The notes: a model not told the origin generated them from the sequence alone. DNA of 64,000 nucleotides from JADZAI01 sp046348585 (GCA_046348585.1 JAXMDZ010000001.1:310001-374000); one strand, 5' to 3'. Positions 17,443-26,534 are shown, counted from the stretch's first letter. Numbers and translations are program-made.

Positions 17443-18332
17443 TGCTCTACCGCGTGCGCCACATCACGACCTACGCCTATACGCGCACCGTGCTGTCCTC
17501 GCAGCATGTCCTGCGCCTCAGGCCGCGGCGGACCGACAATCAGGTCTGCACCAGTTCGGAAGTCGCCATGACGCCGGGGCCGCGCCGCCGCGCCGGACGC
17601 GACGATTATTTCGGCAACCGCATGGAGATCGTGACGCTTGAGGAGCCGCACGAGGCGCTGACCATCGACGCGCAGAGCGTGGTGCGCGTCGCCCGCCGCC
17701 GCCCCCGCGACATCGAGATGACCCAGCCCTGGGAGCAGATCCCCGACGCCCTCGCCATGGCGCGCGCCGACGCAGAAATCGAGGCGGCGCAGTTCATGTT
17801 CGACACCGCCCGCACCCGCGCCGCGCACGATCTGGTCGCCTGGGCCGGCGGCGATTTCGCCCCCGGCCGCCCGGTCGCGCTGGCCGCCCGCGACCTGATG
17901 AACCGGGTGCGCCGCGAGATCCGCTACAAGCCGGGCGTCACCGACGTTTCGACCCCGGTCGACCGCGTGCTGGAGCTGAAAGCCGGCGTCTGCCAGGACC
18001 AGACCCATGTCATGCTGGCGGTGCTGCGCGCTCACGGGCTTTCGGCCCGCTATGTCAGCGGCTATCTGATGACCCGCCCGCCGCCGGGCCGCCCCAAGCT
18101 GCAAGGCGCAGACCAGAGCCATGCCTGGGTGCAGGTCTGGTGCCCGCCGCTCGGCTGGATCGATTTCGACCCGACCAACGGCCTGCTGCCCGACGACGAG
18201 CACATCACGCTCGCCTATGGGCGCGACTATTCCGACATCTCGCCGATCAGCGGCATCATGCTGGGCGGCGGCGAGCACGAGGTGGACGTCAAGGTCGATG
18301 TCGCCCCGCACGACGAGGCGAACGCCGCCTGA
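17442..18332 (+). CDS. transglutaminase family protein
   Basis: This 296-residue stand-alone transglutaminase-like cysteine protease/transferase has a complete triad: C184 (GVCQDQTHVML), H227 (QSHAWVQVW) and D243 (DFDPTNG). The N-terminal beta-rich domain (YRVRHITTYAYTRTVLSSQH) is typical of the type paired with ATP-grasp/alpha-E proteins. Its start overlaps the stop of the preceding gene by 1 nt. It probably hydrolyses or transfers peptides made or handled by the partner enzymes (inference). Confidence 0.92.
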   Translation: MLYRVRHITTYAYTRTVLSSQHVLRLRPRRTDNQVCTSSEVAMTPGPRRRAGRDDYFGNRMEIVTLEEPHEALTIDAQSVVRVARRRPRDIEMTQPWEQIPDALAMARADAEIEAAQFMFDTARTRAAHDLVAWAGGDFAPGRPVALAARDLMNRVRREIRYKPGVTDVSTPVDRVLELKAGVCQDQTHVMLAVLRAHGLSARYVSGYLMTRPPPGRPKLQGADQSHAWVQVWCPPLGWIDFDPTNGLLPDDEHITLAYGRDYSDISPISGIMLGGGEHEVDVKVDVAPHDEANAA

Positions 18333-18358
18333 ACGCCGCCGCACGCCCCCGGCCCGTC

Positions 18359-18378
18359 CCCGCTTTGCGGGATTGATT
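18359..18378 (+). terminator. weak intrinsic terminator candidate
   Basis: CCCGC-TTT-GCGGG (18359-18363 with 18367-18371) followed by ATTGATTT lies 27 bp after the transglutaminase stop and 62 bp before the kinase ATG. The short stem makes termination partial at best. Confidence 0.35.
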
Positions 18379-18432
18379 TCCCGCCCCGGGCGCGCAGATT
18401 GACGCCCTGAGCGCGGGGAGCGAGCGACAGCC

Positions 18433-20514
18433 ATGTGGATCAAGACGGTCGATCTCATCGACGGCCCGGCCGAGGAGAAGCTGCACGCGGCGAAGTTCGC
18501 CGAACTCGCCGCCATCCAGCCCGCGACCGACGACGAACGCTTCGCCCGCGCCGCCGCGCTCGTCCAGCTCGGCCGCTTCAACGAGGCGCGCGGCGACCTT
18601 CAGGCCCTGCTCTCCGACAAGCGGCTTGGCGCGGCGGCGGCGCTGGAGCTGGCGATGTGCGAGATGCGCGGCGTCGGCGGCGAGAAGGCGGCGCTGGCGC
18701 TGATCGAGCCGGTGATCGAGACCGGCGGCGCCGAACCCGCCGCGCGGCTGCGGGCGTTGCATCTGCGCGCCCTCGTCGCCATGCGCCGCGTCGACATGCA
18801 GGCGGCGGTCAAGGACCTGCTGGAGGCGAGCGACGGCTTCGAGAAGCTCGGCCTCGTCGCCGGCACCTCGCAGGTCAGCGACTCGCTCGGCACCGTCTAT
18901 GCGACGCTCGGCCAGGTCGATCAGGCGCTGGGCGCCTATGCCCGCTCGCTCGCCGACAAGACCGTGCTCGGCGACCTCTTCGGCGTCGCCATCACGCTCG
19001 GCAATCTCGGCCGCCTCAATTTCCAGTCCGGCCGCTACGGCGACGCCCGCCACTACTTCAACAACGACATCCGCCTCGCCCGCCAGATCGGCGACGTGCG
19101 CGGCGAGGCGAAGCTGCTGAACGATCTGGGCCGCGTGCTCGCCGCCGAGGGCAAGACCGAGGAGGCGCTCGGCGAACTCGACAAGGGCCTCGCCATGGCG
19201 AACGCCAACGGCTTGTCGGGCATCGCCTTCTTCTGCCTGAAGGACCGCGCCGACACGCTCGCCGGGTCCGGCGACGCCAAGGGCGCGATGAAGGCGGTCG
19301 GCGAGGCGCGCGCCCTGCTGCCGCAGGGCGGGGCGGAGTTCGAGCGCATGCTGCTCGACCTCATCGAGGCCGAGGCGCTGCGCGCCGAAGATCCCAAGCG
19401 GGCGCTCGAACTCGCCGAAGGGGCGCTCGGCCAGCTCACCTATATGGACCTGCCCGACACCGAGATTCAGGCCCGCCTGCTCGCCGCCGATCTCTACCGC
19501 GAGCAGGGCCGCACGGGCGACGCCTCGGCGGCGCTGCTGCTGGCGGTCAAGCGCTGCCGCGCCCGCGGCCTCACCCGCTATCTGCGCACGCTGTCCGAAG
19601 CGATGGCCCGTTACGGCATCGAGGAAGGCGTGTCGGAGGAATCGGGCCGCGCCGTCGGCTGGCGTCCCGACGAGGCGCTGTCGGGCTATTTCCTGCGCGA
19701 GGAGCTGGGGGCCGGATCGTTCGGCACCGTCTATCGCGCCTTCGACCTCCAGCGCGGCCGCGACGTCGCGCTGAAGCTGTTGCAGCTCGATGCGGTTTAC
19801 GACCGGGCGACGCGCGACACCTTCCTCGATTCGCTGCGCCTCGAAATCGAGGCGGCGGCGCGGGCCCGCCATCCCGGCGTCGCGCAGGTCTATGCCATCG
19901 GCCGCGACGCGATGGCCAATCCCTATATCGTCCAGCAATTCGTCGCCGGACGGCAATTGCGGGCGATCGTTTCGGACGGCTCGGTCAAGGGGCTGGACCG
20001 CATCGCCCACTACATGTCGCTGATCTGCCATGGCGTCGCCGCGCTGCATAAGGGCGGCGTCATCCACCGCGACCTCAAGCCCGAGAACGTCGTCGTCACC
20101 GACGCCGGCGCGCCGGTGCTGATCGATTTCGGCATCGCCCATGTGGCGGGGCTGGTGCTGCCCAATTTCAAGGGCGGCGCGGGCACGCGCGGCTATGCCC
20201 CGCCCGAACAGGCGACGACCAAGAGCGCCGATCCCAAGCTCGACATCTATCCGCTGGGCGTCATGGCCTGGGAGTGGTTCTCGGGCAGCCGTCCCGAAAA
20301 GGGCCGCGACTCGGTGCCCGACCCCGCGCCGAAGAAGAAGGGCTGGTTCGGCGGCGGCGGCGGCGAGGAACGCCCCGAAGCCGAGACCCGCTTCCTGACG
20401 CTGGTGCGCGAGATGCTGGCCCCCGCCGAGGAACGGCCGGGCGACGTGGAGGCGATCGCCCACCGCTTCGAGCAGATCCGCGCCCTCGCCGAGGCGCAGA
20501 AGCCGCCGCACTAG
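18433..20514 (+). CDS. TPR-Ser/Thr protein kinase
   Basis: This 693-residue protein has an N-terminal helical TPR-like region (about 20-400, with units such as YATLGQVDQALGAYARSLAD and ALGELDKGLAMANANG) ahead of a eukaryotic-type kinase domain (about 418-680). The kinase looks active: Gly loop LGAGSFGTVY, lysine K448 (VALKLL), HRDLKPEN with D547, and DFG with D565, then GTRGYAPPEQ. There is a Lys/Gly insert in the C-lobe. Most bacterial kinases of this type have the kinase first and a TM helix; here the sensor is N-terminal and no TM is seen. It converges with an FHA-protease gene 10 bp away, suggesting phospho-Thr signalling between them (inference). Confidence 0.9.
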   Translation: MWIKTVDLIDGPAEEKLHAAKFAELAAIQPATDDERFARAAALVQLGRFNEARGDLQALLSDKRLGAAAALELAMCEMRGVGGEKAALALIEPVIETGGAEPAARLRALHLRALVAMRRVDMQAAVKDLLEASDGFEKLGLVAGTSQVSDSLGTVYATLGQVDQALGAYARSLADKTVLGDLFGVAITLGNLGRLNFQSGRYGDARHYFNNDIRLARQIGDVRGEAKLLNDLGRVLAAEGKTEEALGELDKGLAMANANGLSGIAFFCLKDRADTLAGSGDAKGAMKAVGEARALLPQGGAEFERMLLDLIEAEALRAEDPKRALELAEGALGQLTYMDLPDTEIQARLLAADLYREQGRTGDASAALLLAVKRCRARGLTRYLRTLSEAMARYGIEEGVSEESGRAVGWRPDEALSGYFLREELGAGSFGTVYRAFDLQRGRDVALKLLQLDAVYDRATRDTFLDSLRLEIEAAARARHPGVAQVYAIGRDAMANPYIVQQFVAGRQLRAIVSDGSVKGLDRIAHYMSLICHGVAALHKGGVIHRDLKPENVVVTDAGAPVLIDFGIAHVAGLVLPNFKGGAGTRGYAPPEQATTKSADPKLDIYPLGVMAWEWFSGSRPEKGRDSVPDPAPKKKGWFGGGGGEERPEAETRFLTLVREMLAPAEERPGDVEAIAHRFEQIRALAEAQKPPH

Positions 20515-20524
20515 GTCCGGCGCG

Positions 20525-22450
20525 CTAGCCGCCCGGCGCCGGAGCGACGTAGCCGGGGATCGGCGCGCTGTAGATCGTCAGCTTGATCTTGCCGCGCGGG
20601 CGCGTGTCGACCGTGCCGTCCTTGTCGTAGAAATCGTCGAAGACGGCGACCTTGGCCGGCATCGCCACGTCGTACTGGACGAAATAGCTCGACAGGAACG
20701 CGCCGCGCGTGCCGACGCCGAAGAACGTGCCGTCGGGCAGGAACAGCGCCGTGCCGACATTGCGCTGGTCCTCGGCGCTGGCGAGGAAGAGATAGAGATA
20801 GCCGGGCGGCGGATCGATGTCGAAGACCACCGACTTCATGCCGTCGAGCAGCGGGTCGGGGTTCTCCATCGTGCCCTCGAAGACCTTCCACTCGGCGACC
20901 TTGTCGGCCCCGCCCGCATATTCGGCGAGCGCCGCGATCTGGTCCTTCACGATCGCCTCGGCGGGCTTGGAGAATTGCCGCTCGGCCTCCGCCCACATCG
21001 GCTTGTAGACCTTCTCGGTGCGCTCCTCGGCGCGGCCCTCGATGAGTTCGGCGAGCAGGTCGGCGCGCTGGGCGTAGTTGATGTTGCCGCCGGACGGCAC
21101 GCGCTCGTAGTCGTTCTCGCCGGGGCCGGTCTGGATGAAGATGTAGTTGCCCGAATTGTGCAGCCCGACGACCTCGCCCTTGTCGTTGAACATCGCGCTG
21201 CCCGACGAGCCGCCGGCGCCGGACGCGGTGTGCTGGATGAACTGGCGGTCCTTCGCCTCGCCGACCGAGAGGAAGAACGAGGTCATCGCGGTGATCGCGC
21301 CGGAATTGGAGTTGGGCTCGGGCTTGGCGATGTCGGTGCCGAGCACGTGCTCGGACGGATAGCCGATCTGGAGCAGCCGCTCGCCCGCCTTCATCGCCTC
21401 CAGAGTCTCCTGCGAGGCGAGCTTCAGCGGCTTGCCGAGCAGGTCGGGGCGGTCGACATACATGATCGCCACGTCGTAGCCGATGGGCAGCGACACGTCG
21501 CGCACCGCGCCCGCCTGCGCCTTCTGGTAATAGGCGTTGGAGAACTCGTTCCACTGATCGTAGGCCGGGTGCTTCTTGACGCCGGTGATGGCGACGCGGG
21601 TGTAGTCCGGGGCCCTGGGCTCGATGGCGATGAGCCGCGCGCCGCCCCATTCGGGCGCCTTCACGTCCTCGAAGATGTCGGCGATGTGGGCGTTGGTGCC
21701 GAGCGCCTTGGTGCCGTCGGGCAGCTGCACCACCCAGGCCGTGCCCATGGCGACCAGCGTGCCGCTCGGGCGCTCCACCGCCACCTGATAGACCGAGCCC
21801 TTCACCTCCTCGATCAGCGCCGTGAAGTCGACCGCGCGGCCGAGCGCGTCGACCTGATCCTTGATCGAGGGCAGTTCCTGCTTCAGCGCGGCGACGTCGC
21901 TCTGCGCCTGGGTGGCGGCGGCCTTGGCCTCGGCGGCGGTCTGGCCGGTGGCGGCGACCTGCTGCTGCGTGCCCTGCCACAGCCAGTAGCCGCCGCCCGC
22001 CGCGACGATCAGCGCCAGCGCCACGACGGCGAGCGTCAGCGCGGTGCGGCGCGACTGCGCCTGCTGGCGGTGCAGCGTGACGGCGACGTCGGGGGCGGCG
22101 GTGAGGATCTCGGTCTTGGCCTGGTTGGAGCCGTAGCCGTCCAGCCGTTCGATCCGCAGACGTGGGCCTTCCGCGCCGGAGAGCTGGATCTCGGCCGTCT
22201 TGGGCAGGTCCTGGTCGTCGAGCACCGGGCGGCCGTTCAGGAACACCGGCTTCTCGCGGTTGATGATGAACTTGTAGCCGCCATACTCCTTGCGCAGGCC
22301 GAAATGCTGGCGGCTGACGATGGTCATCTCCTCAGGGAAGGGGATGTCGGCGTCGAGGCCGCGGCCGAAGCGCACCTCGGCGACGTGATCCTCGATGTCG
22401 ATGTCGCGCCCGGCATAGGGGCCGTTGAGGTAGCGGATCTTGAGCGGCAT
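20525..22450 (-). CDS. FHA-TM-trypsin-like serine protease (paralog A)
   Basis: This 641-residue protein has an N-terminal FHA phosphothreonine-binding domain (about 5-105: FGRG 28-31, S46xxH49, LNG 71-73), one TM helix (about 137-158), a short coiled-coil stalk (about 165-205) and a trypsin-like protease. The triad is intact: H255 (GTNAHIADI), D326 (GYDVAIMYVD) and S416 (GGSSGSAMF). The FHA would be cytoplasmic and the protease extracytoplasmic, unless topology is inverted. A C-terminal domain of about 170 residues (after KVYKPMWAEAE) is unassigned. It is a paralog of the gene upstream; a terminator separates them. Confidence 0.88.
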   Translation of the reverse strand: MPLKIRYLNGPYAGRDIDIEDHVAEVRFGRGLDADIPFPEEMTIVSRQHFGLRKEYGGYKFIINREKPVFLNGRPVLDDQDLPKTAEIQLSGAEGPRLRIERLDGYGSNQAKTEILTAAPDVAVTLHRQQAQSRRTALTLAVVALALIVAAGGGYWLWQGTQQQVAATGQTAAEAKAAATQAQSDVAALKQELPSIKDQVDALGRAVDFTALIEEVKGSVYQVAVERPSGTLVAMGTAWVVQLPDGTKALGTNAHIADIFEDVKAPEWGGARLIAIEPRAPDYTRVAITGVKKHPAYDQWNEFSNAYYQKAQAGAVRDVSLPIGYDVAIMYVDRPDLLGKPLKLASQETLEAMKAGERLLQIGYPSEHVLGTDIAKPEPNSNSGAITAMTSFFLSVGEAKDRQFIQHTASGAGGSSGSAMFNDKGEVVGLHNSGNYIFIQTGPGENDYERVPSGGNINYAQRADLLAELIEGRAEERTEKVYKPMWAEAERQFSKPAEAIVKDQIAALAEYAGGADKVAEWKVFEGTMENPDPLLDGMKSVVFDIDPPPGYLYLFLASAEDQRNVGTALFLPDGTFFGVGTRGAFLSSYFVQYDVAMPAKVAVFDDFYDKDGTVDTRPRGKIKLTIYSAPIPGYVAPAPGG

Positions 22451-22532
22451 CGGGCGTCTCCTTCGCAGGCCGACCCTAGGCGAGCGGACGCCGCCCGGCC
22501 AAGAGCCGATCCTGCGGCCCGGCGTCCCAGGC

Positions 22533-22562
22533 AAAAGAAAAGGCCCGCCGGAGCGGGCCTTT
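22533..22562 (-). terminator. intrinsic terminator between the two FHA-protease genes
   Basis: AAAGGCCCGC (22539-22548) pairs perfectly with 22553-22562 over a 4-nt loop and is followed on the minus strand by TCTTTTGCC. It lies 27 bp after the stop of paralog B and upstream of paralog A, so the two proteases are probably not strictly co-transcribed. Confidence 0.88.
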
Positions 22563-22588
22563 CCGAAGTGTCTTGCGGGTGGCGGAGA

Positions 22589-24490
22589 TCAGCCGCCGGC
22601 GCCGCCGCCGGGGACGCCGCGATAGACCCAGATCTTCGCCTTGCCGGCCTCTGGCGCGGGCTTGCCGTCCTCGACCGGGGTCATGTCGGCGACCACGACG
22701 AAGATCTTGGCCGGGCCTTCCGCCTGCGAGACGACGAAGGAATAGGGCGTCAGGCCGATGCCCTCGTCGATCGGGGTGATCGAGCCGTCGGCCTGCACCG
22801 CGTAGATCGAGGTCTGGATGATGCGGCGGTCGAGCGAAGCGCCGGCGAAGACGTAGACGCCGGGCTGTTCGATCGTCACTTCCACGCCCGCGCCGCGGCG
22901 GTCGTTGAGCCACGGCACCGGCGTGTCCATCGCCGCTTCCTTCTCGGCGACCAGCGTGACGTTCTTCTGGTCGCCCATTTCCTGGCCGAACAGCTGCACG
23001 AGGTCCTTGATGAAGGCTTCGGGCGTCTTGGTGAGCGCCGCGTCGGCCTCTTCCATCTGCTTGATGTAGCCCGGCATCTTGGCGTCGGCCTTGCCTTCGG
23101 CGAGGTCGAGCAAAAGGTCGGCGCGCTGGGCGTAGTTGACGAGGGCCGCCGAAGGCTGGCGCATCGTGCCGCCATCGGGCGTCTGGTAGAGGATGATGTT
23201 GCCGGCGTTCAGGAACGCGACGACCTCGCCCTTGGTGTTGAACATCGGGCTGCCCGAAGCGCCGCCGGTGGCGGGCACCGAGTGCTGGATGAGCAGGTCC
23301 GTCTCCGGCCCGGTGCTCGACAGGAAGAACGACGTCATCGAGGTGATGATGCCGGTCTGCGAGGTGGGTTCGGGGCGGGTGATGTCGGTGCCGTTCAGCT
23401 GCTCCATCGGATAGCCGATGAGGACGAGCTGCTGGCCGGCCTTCAGCCCGACCAGTTCCTCGCGCGAGGCGTAGGTCAGCGGATCGCCCAGCTTGGTCTG
23501 GTCGTCGACATAGAGCAGCGCCACGTCATAGCCGGGCACGAACTCGATCTGCTGGGCGGCGAAGGTCTGCGCCTTGACGAAGTACTTCTCCTGCCACGCC
23601 CCCAGCACGTCATAGCCGGGGTGCTTCTTGACGCTGGTGATCTCCAGCGTCGTGTAGTCGGGGGCCTTGGGCTGGATGGCGACCAGCTTGGCGCCGGCGA
23701 GGCCGGGATCGGCCTTGATGTCGGCGAGGATGTCGGCGACGTGGCTGTTGGTCGCCAGCGCCTTGGTCCCGTCGGGGAGCAACACGACCGAGGCCGTGCC
23801 GCCGCCCATGCGGGTGCCCGACGGCAGCTCGATGGCGACCATGTACACCGAGGATTTGTTCTTCTCGATGATGGTGGCGATGTTGGCCGGGGCCTGACCG
23901 GCCAGCGCTTCGGTCTGCGCCTTCAGCGCCGGCAGCTCGCTCTTGACCGAGATCAGGTCTTCCTTGATGCCCGCGACGTCGGTGCCGAGTTCGGTCGTCT
24001 TCTGCTGCAGGCTCTGGGCGATCAGGTAGCCGCCGCCGCCCAGCACCGCGACCAGCGCCGCGACGCCGGCCAGCAGGCCGAGCGTGCGGTTGCCGCGCGA
24101 CTTCGTCTGGTGGACGACTTCCGACAGGTCCTGCTGCGGCTTGAGGATCTCGGTCTTCACCTGGTTCGACGGTCCGCCCTCGGTGCGCTCGAGACGGAGC
24201 TTGGGGCCGGTCGGGCCGGAAAGCTGGATCTCGGCGGTCTTGGGCAGATCCTGGTCGTCATAGACCGGACGGCCGTTCAGAAAGACCGGCTTCTCGCGGT
24301 TGATGACGAACTTGTAGCCGCCCAGCTCGCGGCGCAGCGCGAAGTGATCGCGGCTGACGATGGCCATGTCCTCGGGAAATCCGACGTCGCAGTCGATGCC
24401 GCGGCCGAACTTCACCTGATCCTTGGTGTCGTCGACCGTGATCTCGCGACCCGGATAGGGCTGCCCCAGGAACTTGATGACGAGTCCCAT
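22589..24490 (-). CDS. FHA-TM-trypsin-like serine protease (paralog B)
   Basis: This 633-residue protein has the same layout as paralog A. It has FHA residues about 5-105 (FGRG 28-31, S46xxH49, LNG 71-73), a TM helix (about 137-158), a coiled-coil stalk and a trypsin-like protease with H250 (ATNSHVADI), D322 (GYDVALLYVD) and S412 (GGASGSPMF). Alignment by eye shows the FHA and protease cores well conserved between paralogs while the C-terminal about 150 residues differ. ATG 24490 is chosen because upstream in-frame residues do not belong to the FHA fold. It diverges from the HEPN-like/TPR gene across 248 bp. Confidence 0.88.
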   Translation of the reverse strand: MGLVIKFLGQPYPGREITVDDTKDQVKFGRGIDCDVGFPEDMAIVSRDHFALRRELGGYKFVINREKPVFLNGRPVYDDQDLPKTAEIQLSGPTGPKLRLERTEGGPSNQVKTEILKPQQDLSEVVHQTKSRGNRTLGLLAGVAALVAVLGGGGYLIAQSLQQKTTELGTDVAGIKEDLISVKSELPALKAQTEALAGQAPANIATIIEKNKSSVYMVAIELPSGTRMGGGTASVVLLPDGTKALATNSHVADILADIKADPGLAGAKLVAIQPKAPDYTTLEITSVKKHPGYDVLGAWQEKYFVKAQTFAAQQIEFVPGYDVALLYVDDQTKLGDPLTYASREELVGLKAGQQLVLIGYPMEQLNGTDITRPEPTSQTGIITSMTSFFLSSTGPETDLLIQHSVPATGGASGSPMFNTKGEVVAFLNAGNIILYQTPDGGTMRQPSAALVNYAQRADLLLDLAEGKADAKMPGYIKQMEEADAALTKTPEAFIKDLVQLFGQEMGDQKNVTLVAEKEAAMDTPVPWLNDRRGAGVEVTIEQPGVYVFAGASLDRRIIQTSIYAVQADGSITPIDEGIGLTPYSFVVSQAEGPAKIFVVVADMTPVEDGKPAPEAGKAKIWVYRGVPGGGAGG

Positions 24491-24738
24491 ATAACTCTCC
24501 CCAAAAGCGCCGCCCACGTCTGACGGGGGCGGCCGGAATTCCGCGGCGATGCGCGCAGTCGGGGCGCACTATAGCGTCCCCGGCGCACCGAACTCTGCGA
24601 CAATTGCGACAACCGGGCCGCAACGCCGACGCCGCCATAGCGAATTTTCGCTCCCCCGGCCACTCCCCGGGATCGGGGAGGCGGCCGGAGGCCGGGCCGC
24701 CGGTTGTCTCCGCCCCCGCCAGCGGCCATCTTCGGGCC
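24491..24738. promoter_or_regulatory. divergent promoter region of paralog B and the HEPN-like/SLOG pair
   Basis: This 248-bp gap must contain promoters for both directions. On the minus strand TATAGT (24568-24573 complement) lies about 79 bp upstream of paralog B and resembles a -10 box. I could not place a convincing -35 in either direction. Confidence 0.35.
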
Positions 24739-25917
24739 ATGGCCTCCTTCGCCGACCGCAAGACCATTATCGACCAGGTCCGCCGCCTCGCCGCCATCCC
24801 CCCGGCCGAGGCTCCCGAAGGCGTGATCTTCTACTGCGCCCGGATGCTCGACGGCATGTGCGCCGGTCTCATCGCCCGGCTGGGCCAGAAACCCTCGCCC
24901 AACATCTTCTCCAACCTGGTGGCGATCGAGGCGCACCGGCTGATCGACACGATCGGCCGCGAGCTGGCCCACACGCTGCGCCGGATGGGCAACGGCGTGC
25001 GCCACACGCTCGACGATTCCTCGCTCGACGACACCAGGCTCGGCATGGTGCTCGTGCGCGCCATGCTGCGCTGGTACGAGAGCCTCGACCCCGGCGACGA
25101 GTTCGCCGGGGCGCTCGCCCTGCTCGATACCCGCATCGATCCGCACTGGCCGGTCGTCGCGCTGGTCGATCTGCTGGTGAAGATCGAGGACGGCGACAAG
25201 GAGGCGGCCGGCCTGCTGATGGCCCGCCGCGACGACGCGCTCTCCTCGCGCTTTCTCGCCATGCTCTGCGCCGAATCGCTGATCGCCTGCGGCCACCCGG
25301 CAGAGGCGGGCGACCTTCTGGCGCGCTGCGCGGCGGCCTTCGGCAGCGACCAGCGCCACCAGCAGCTCGCGGCGCTGGTGCTCTCGCGCACCGGCAGGCT
25401 GGAGGAGGCGGTCACGGCGGCCGGACGGCTGCTTCAGCGTTATCCCGACGACGACGAGACGGCGGGCATCGCGGGCGGCATCTACAAGCGCCGCTGGGAC
25501 CGCGACGCGACGCAGACCAAGGCCCTCGCCAAGGCCCACGAGCTCTATCGCAAGCAGTGGGAGAAGGGGAAGAAGATCAACGCCTATCTCGGCGTGAACG
25601 CCGCCGCGACGGCGCTCTATCTGGGCGATGCGGAGGGCGCGCGGGCGATCGCGGGCGCGGTCGCCGAGGCGATGGACAAGCGCGACGGGGCGCTGGCGGC
25701 GGCGAACCTCAAGCCCCAGGACGGCGGGCTCGCCGAATATTACGACCGCGTCAGCCGCGCCGAGGCGCTGCTCGTTTCCGGCCGCACGGACGAGGCCGCG
25801 GCCGCCTACGCCGCCGCCTTCGCCGACTATCCCTGGCTCGCCGGCAGTATCGAGGGCACCAGGGCGCAGGCCCGCCGCATTGCCGCCACGCTGGGGCTTC
25901 AGGACTTCGCCCCATGA
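24739..25917 (+). CDS. HEPN/DUF4145-like N-terminus plus TPR (DUF4071-like) protein
   Basis: This 392-residue protein is all-helical. Residues about 1-120 resemble HEPN/DUF4145-type bundles: NIFSNLVAIEAHRLIDTIG, then LRRMGNGVRHT, giving R82-x6-H89 with the GN pair typical of that fold. Residues about 130-390 are TPR-like and include ALAKAHELYRKQWEKG and INAYLGVNAAATALYLGDAE, which match the TRAF-binding/DUF4071 repeats I remember from bacterial signalling proteins. No TM segment. The stop overlaps the SLOG gene start (ATGA), so the two work together. It could be a toxin-like RNase or only an adaptor. Confidence 0.65.
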   Translation: MASFADRKTIIDQVRRLAAIPPAEAPEGVIFYCARMLDGMCAGLIARLGQKPSPNIFSNLVAIEAHRLIDTIGRELAHTLRRMGNGVRHTLDDSSLDDTRLGMVLVRAMLRWYESLDPGDEFAGALALLDTRIDPHWPVVALVDLLVKIEDGDKEAAGLLMARRDDALSSRFLAMLCAESLIACGHPAEAGDLLARCAAAFGSDQRHQQLAALVLSRTGRLEEAVTAAGRLLQRYPDDDETAGIAGGIYKRRWDRDATQTKALAKAHELYRKQWEKGKKINAYLGVNAAATALYLGDAEGARAIAGAVAEAMDKRDGALAAANLKPQDGGLAEYYDRVSRAEALLVSGRTDEAAAAYAAAFADYPWLAGSIEGTRAQARRIAATLGLQDFAP

Positions 25918-26528
25918 AGAACGCCTTCGCGGTCGGGGTGACCGGCCACCGGCCCCACAAGCTCAACGCCGCGCGGCTCGAGATCATCGCCGCCGACATC
26001 CGCCGGGCGCTGATGCATATCGAGGCCCGCCTCGCCCCCCGCCCGCTCGCCCTCGTCTGCTCGATCGCCGAAGGGGCGGACACCATGGCCGCCAAGGCGG
26101 CGCTGGCGCTCGGCTGGCGGCTGATCGCGCCGATCCCCTTCCCCGCCGGGCACTATGCCCGCGACTTCCCGCCCGGCCCCGCCGCCGACGATTTCCGCCG
26201 CCTGATGCAGGCGGCCGAAGTGTCGGTCTGCACGCCCGACCGGCTGGCGCTTTCCGACGAGACGCTGGGCTATACCGCCGCGAGCCTTGCCATGCTGGAG
26301 AGCGCCGACGCGCTCATCGCGGTCTGGGACGGCGCGCCGACCGAACTGAAAGCCGGGGCCTACGACACGATGATGCTGGCGCTGGCGCGCGGAATGCCGG
26401 TCTTGTGGATTGACGCCAACGGCGACGCGCCGCCGCTCGCCCTCACGCAGGACCATGCGGCGGCGCTGAGCCGGGGCGAGCGCCCGAAGGCCGGCGGCGA
26501 GGAGACCTTCCTCGCCGCGCTCGGCTGA
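25914..26528 (+). CDS. SLOG-type nucleotide-sensor domain protein (candidate)
   Basis: This 204-residue Rossmannoid protein opens with FAVGVTGHRPHKLN and continues with ALVCSIAEGADTMAAKAAL and RLIAPIPFPAGHYARDF. The GVTGHR start and the AEGADxxA loop are those of the SLOG/LOG superfamily (DprA, YpsA, LOG relatives), whose conflict-system members sense or generate NAD- or ADP-ribose-derived nucleotides. No effector is fused, so it probably acts with the HEPN-like/TPR protein to which it is translationally coupled. It converges with the STAND gene, with 6 bp between the stops. Confidence 0.65.
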   Translation: MKNAFAVGVTGHRPHKLNAARLEIIAADIRRALMHIEARLAPRPLALVCSIAEGADTMAAKAALALGWRLIAPIPFPAGHYARDFPPGPAADDFRRLMQAAEVSVCTPDRLALSDETLGYTAASLAMLESADALIAVWDGAPTELKAGAYDTMMLALARGMPVLWIDANGDAPPLALTQDHAAALSRGERPKAGGEETFLAALG

Positions 26529-26534
26529 AGCGCC

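Noticed and set aside
20975..24523. 1182-residue plus-strand frame opposite the FHA-protease genes
   Set aside because: Low-complexity Leu/Gly/Arg shadow; it spans two genes and their terminator.
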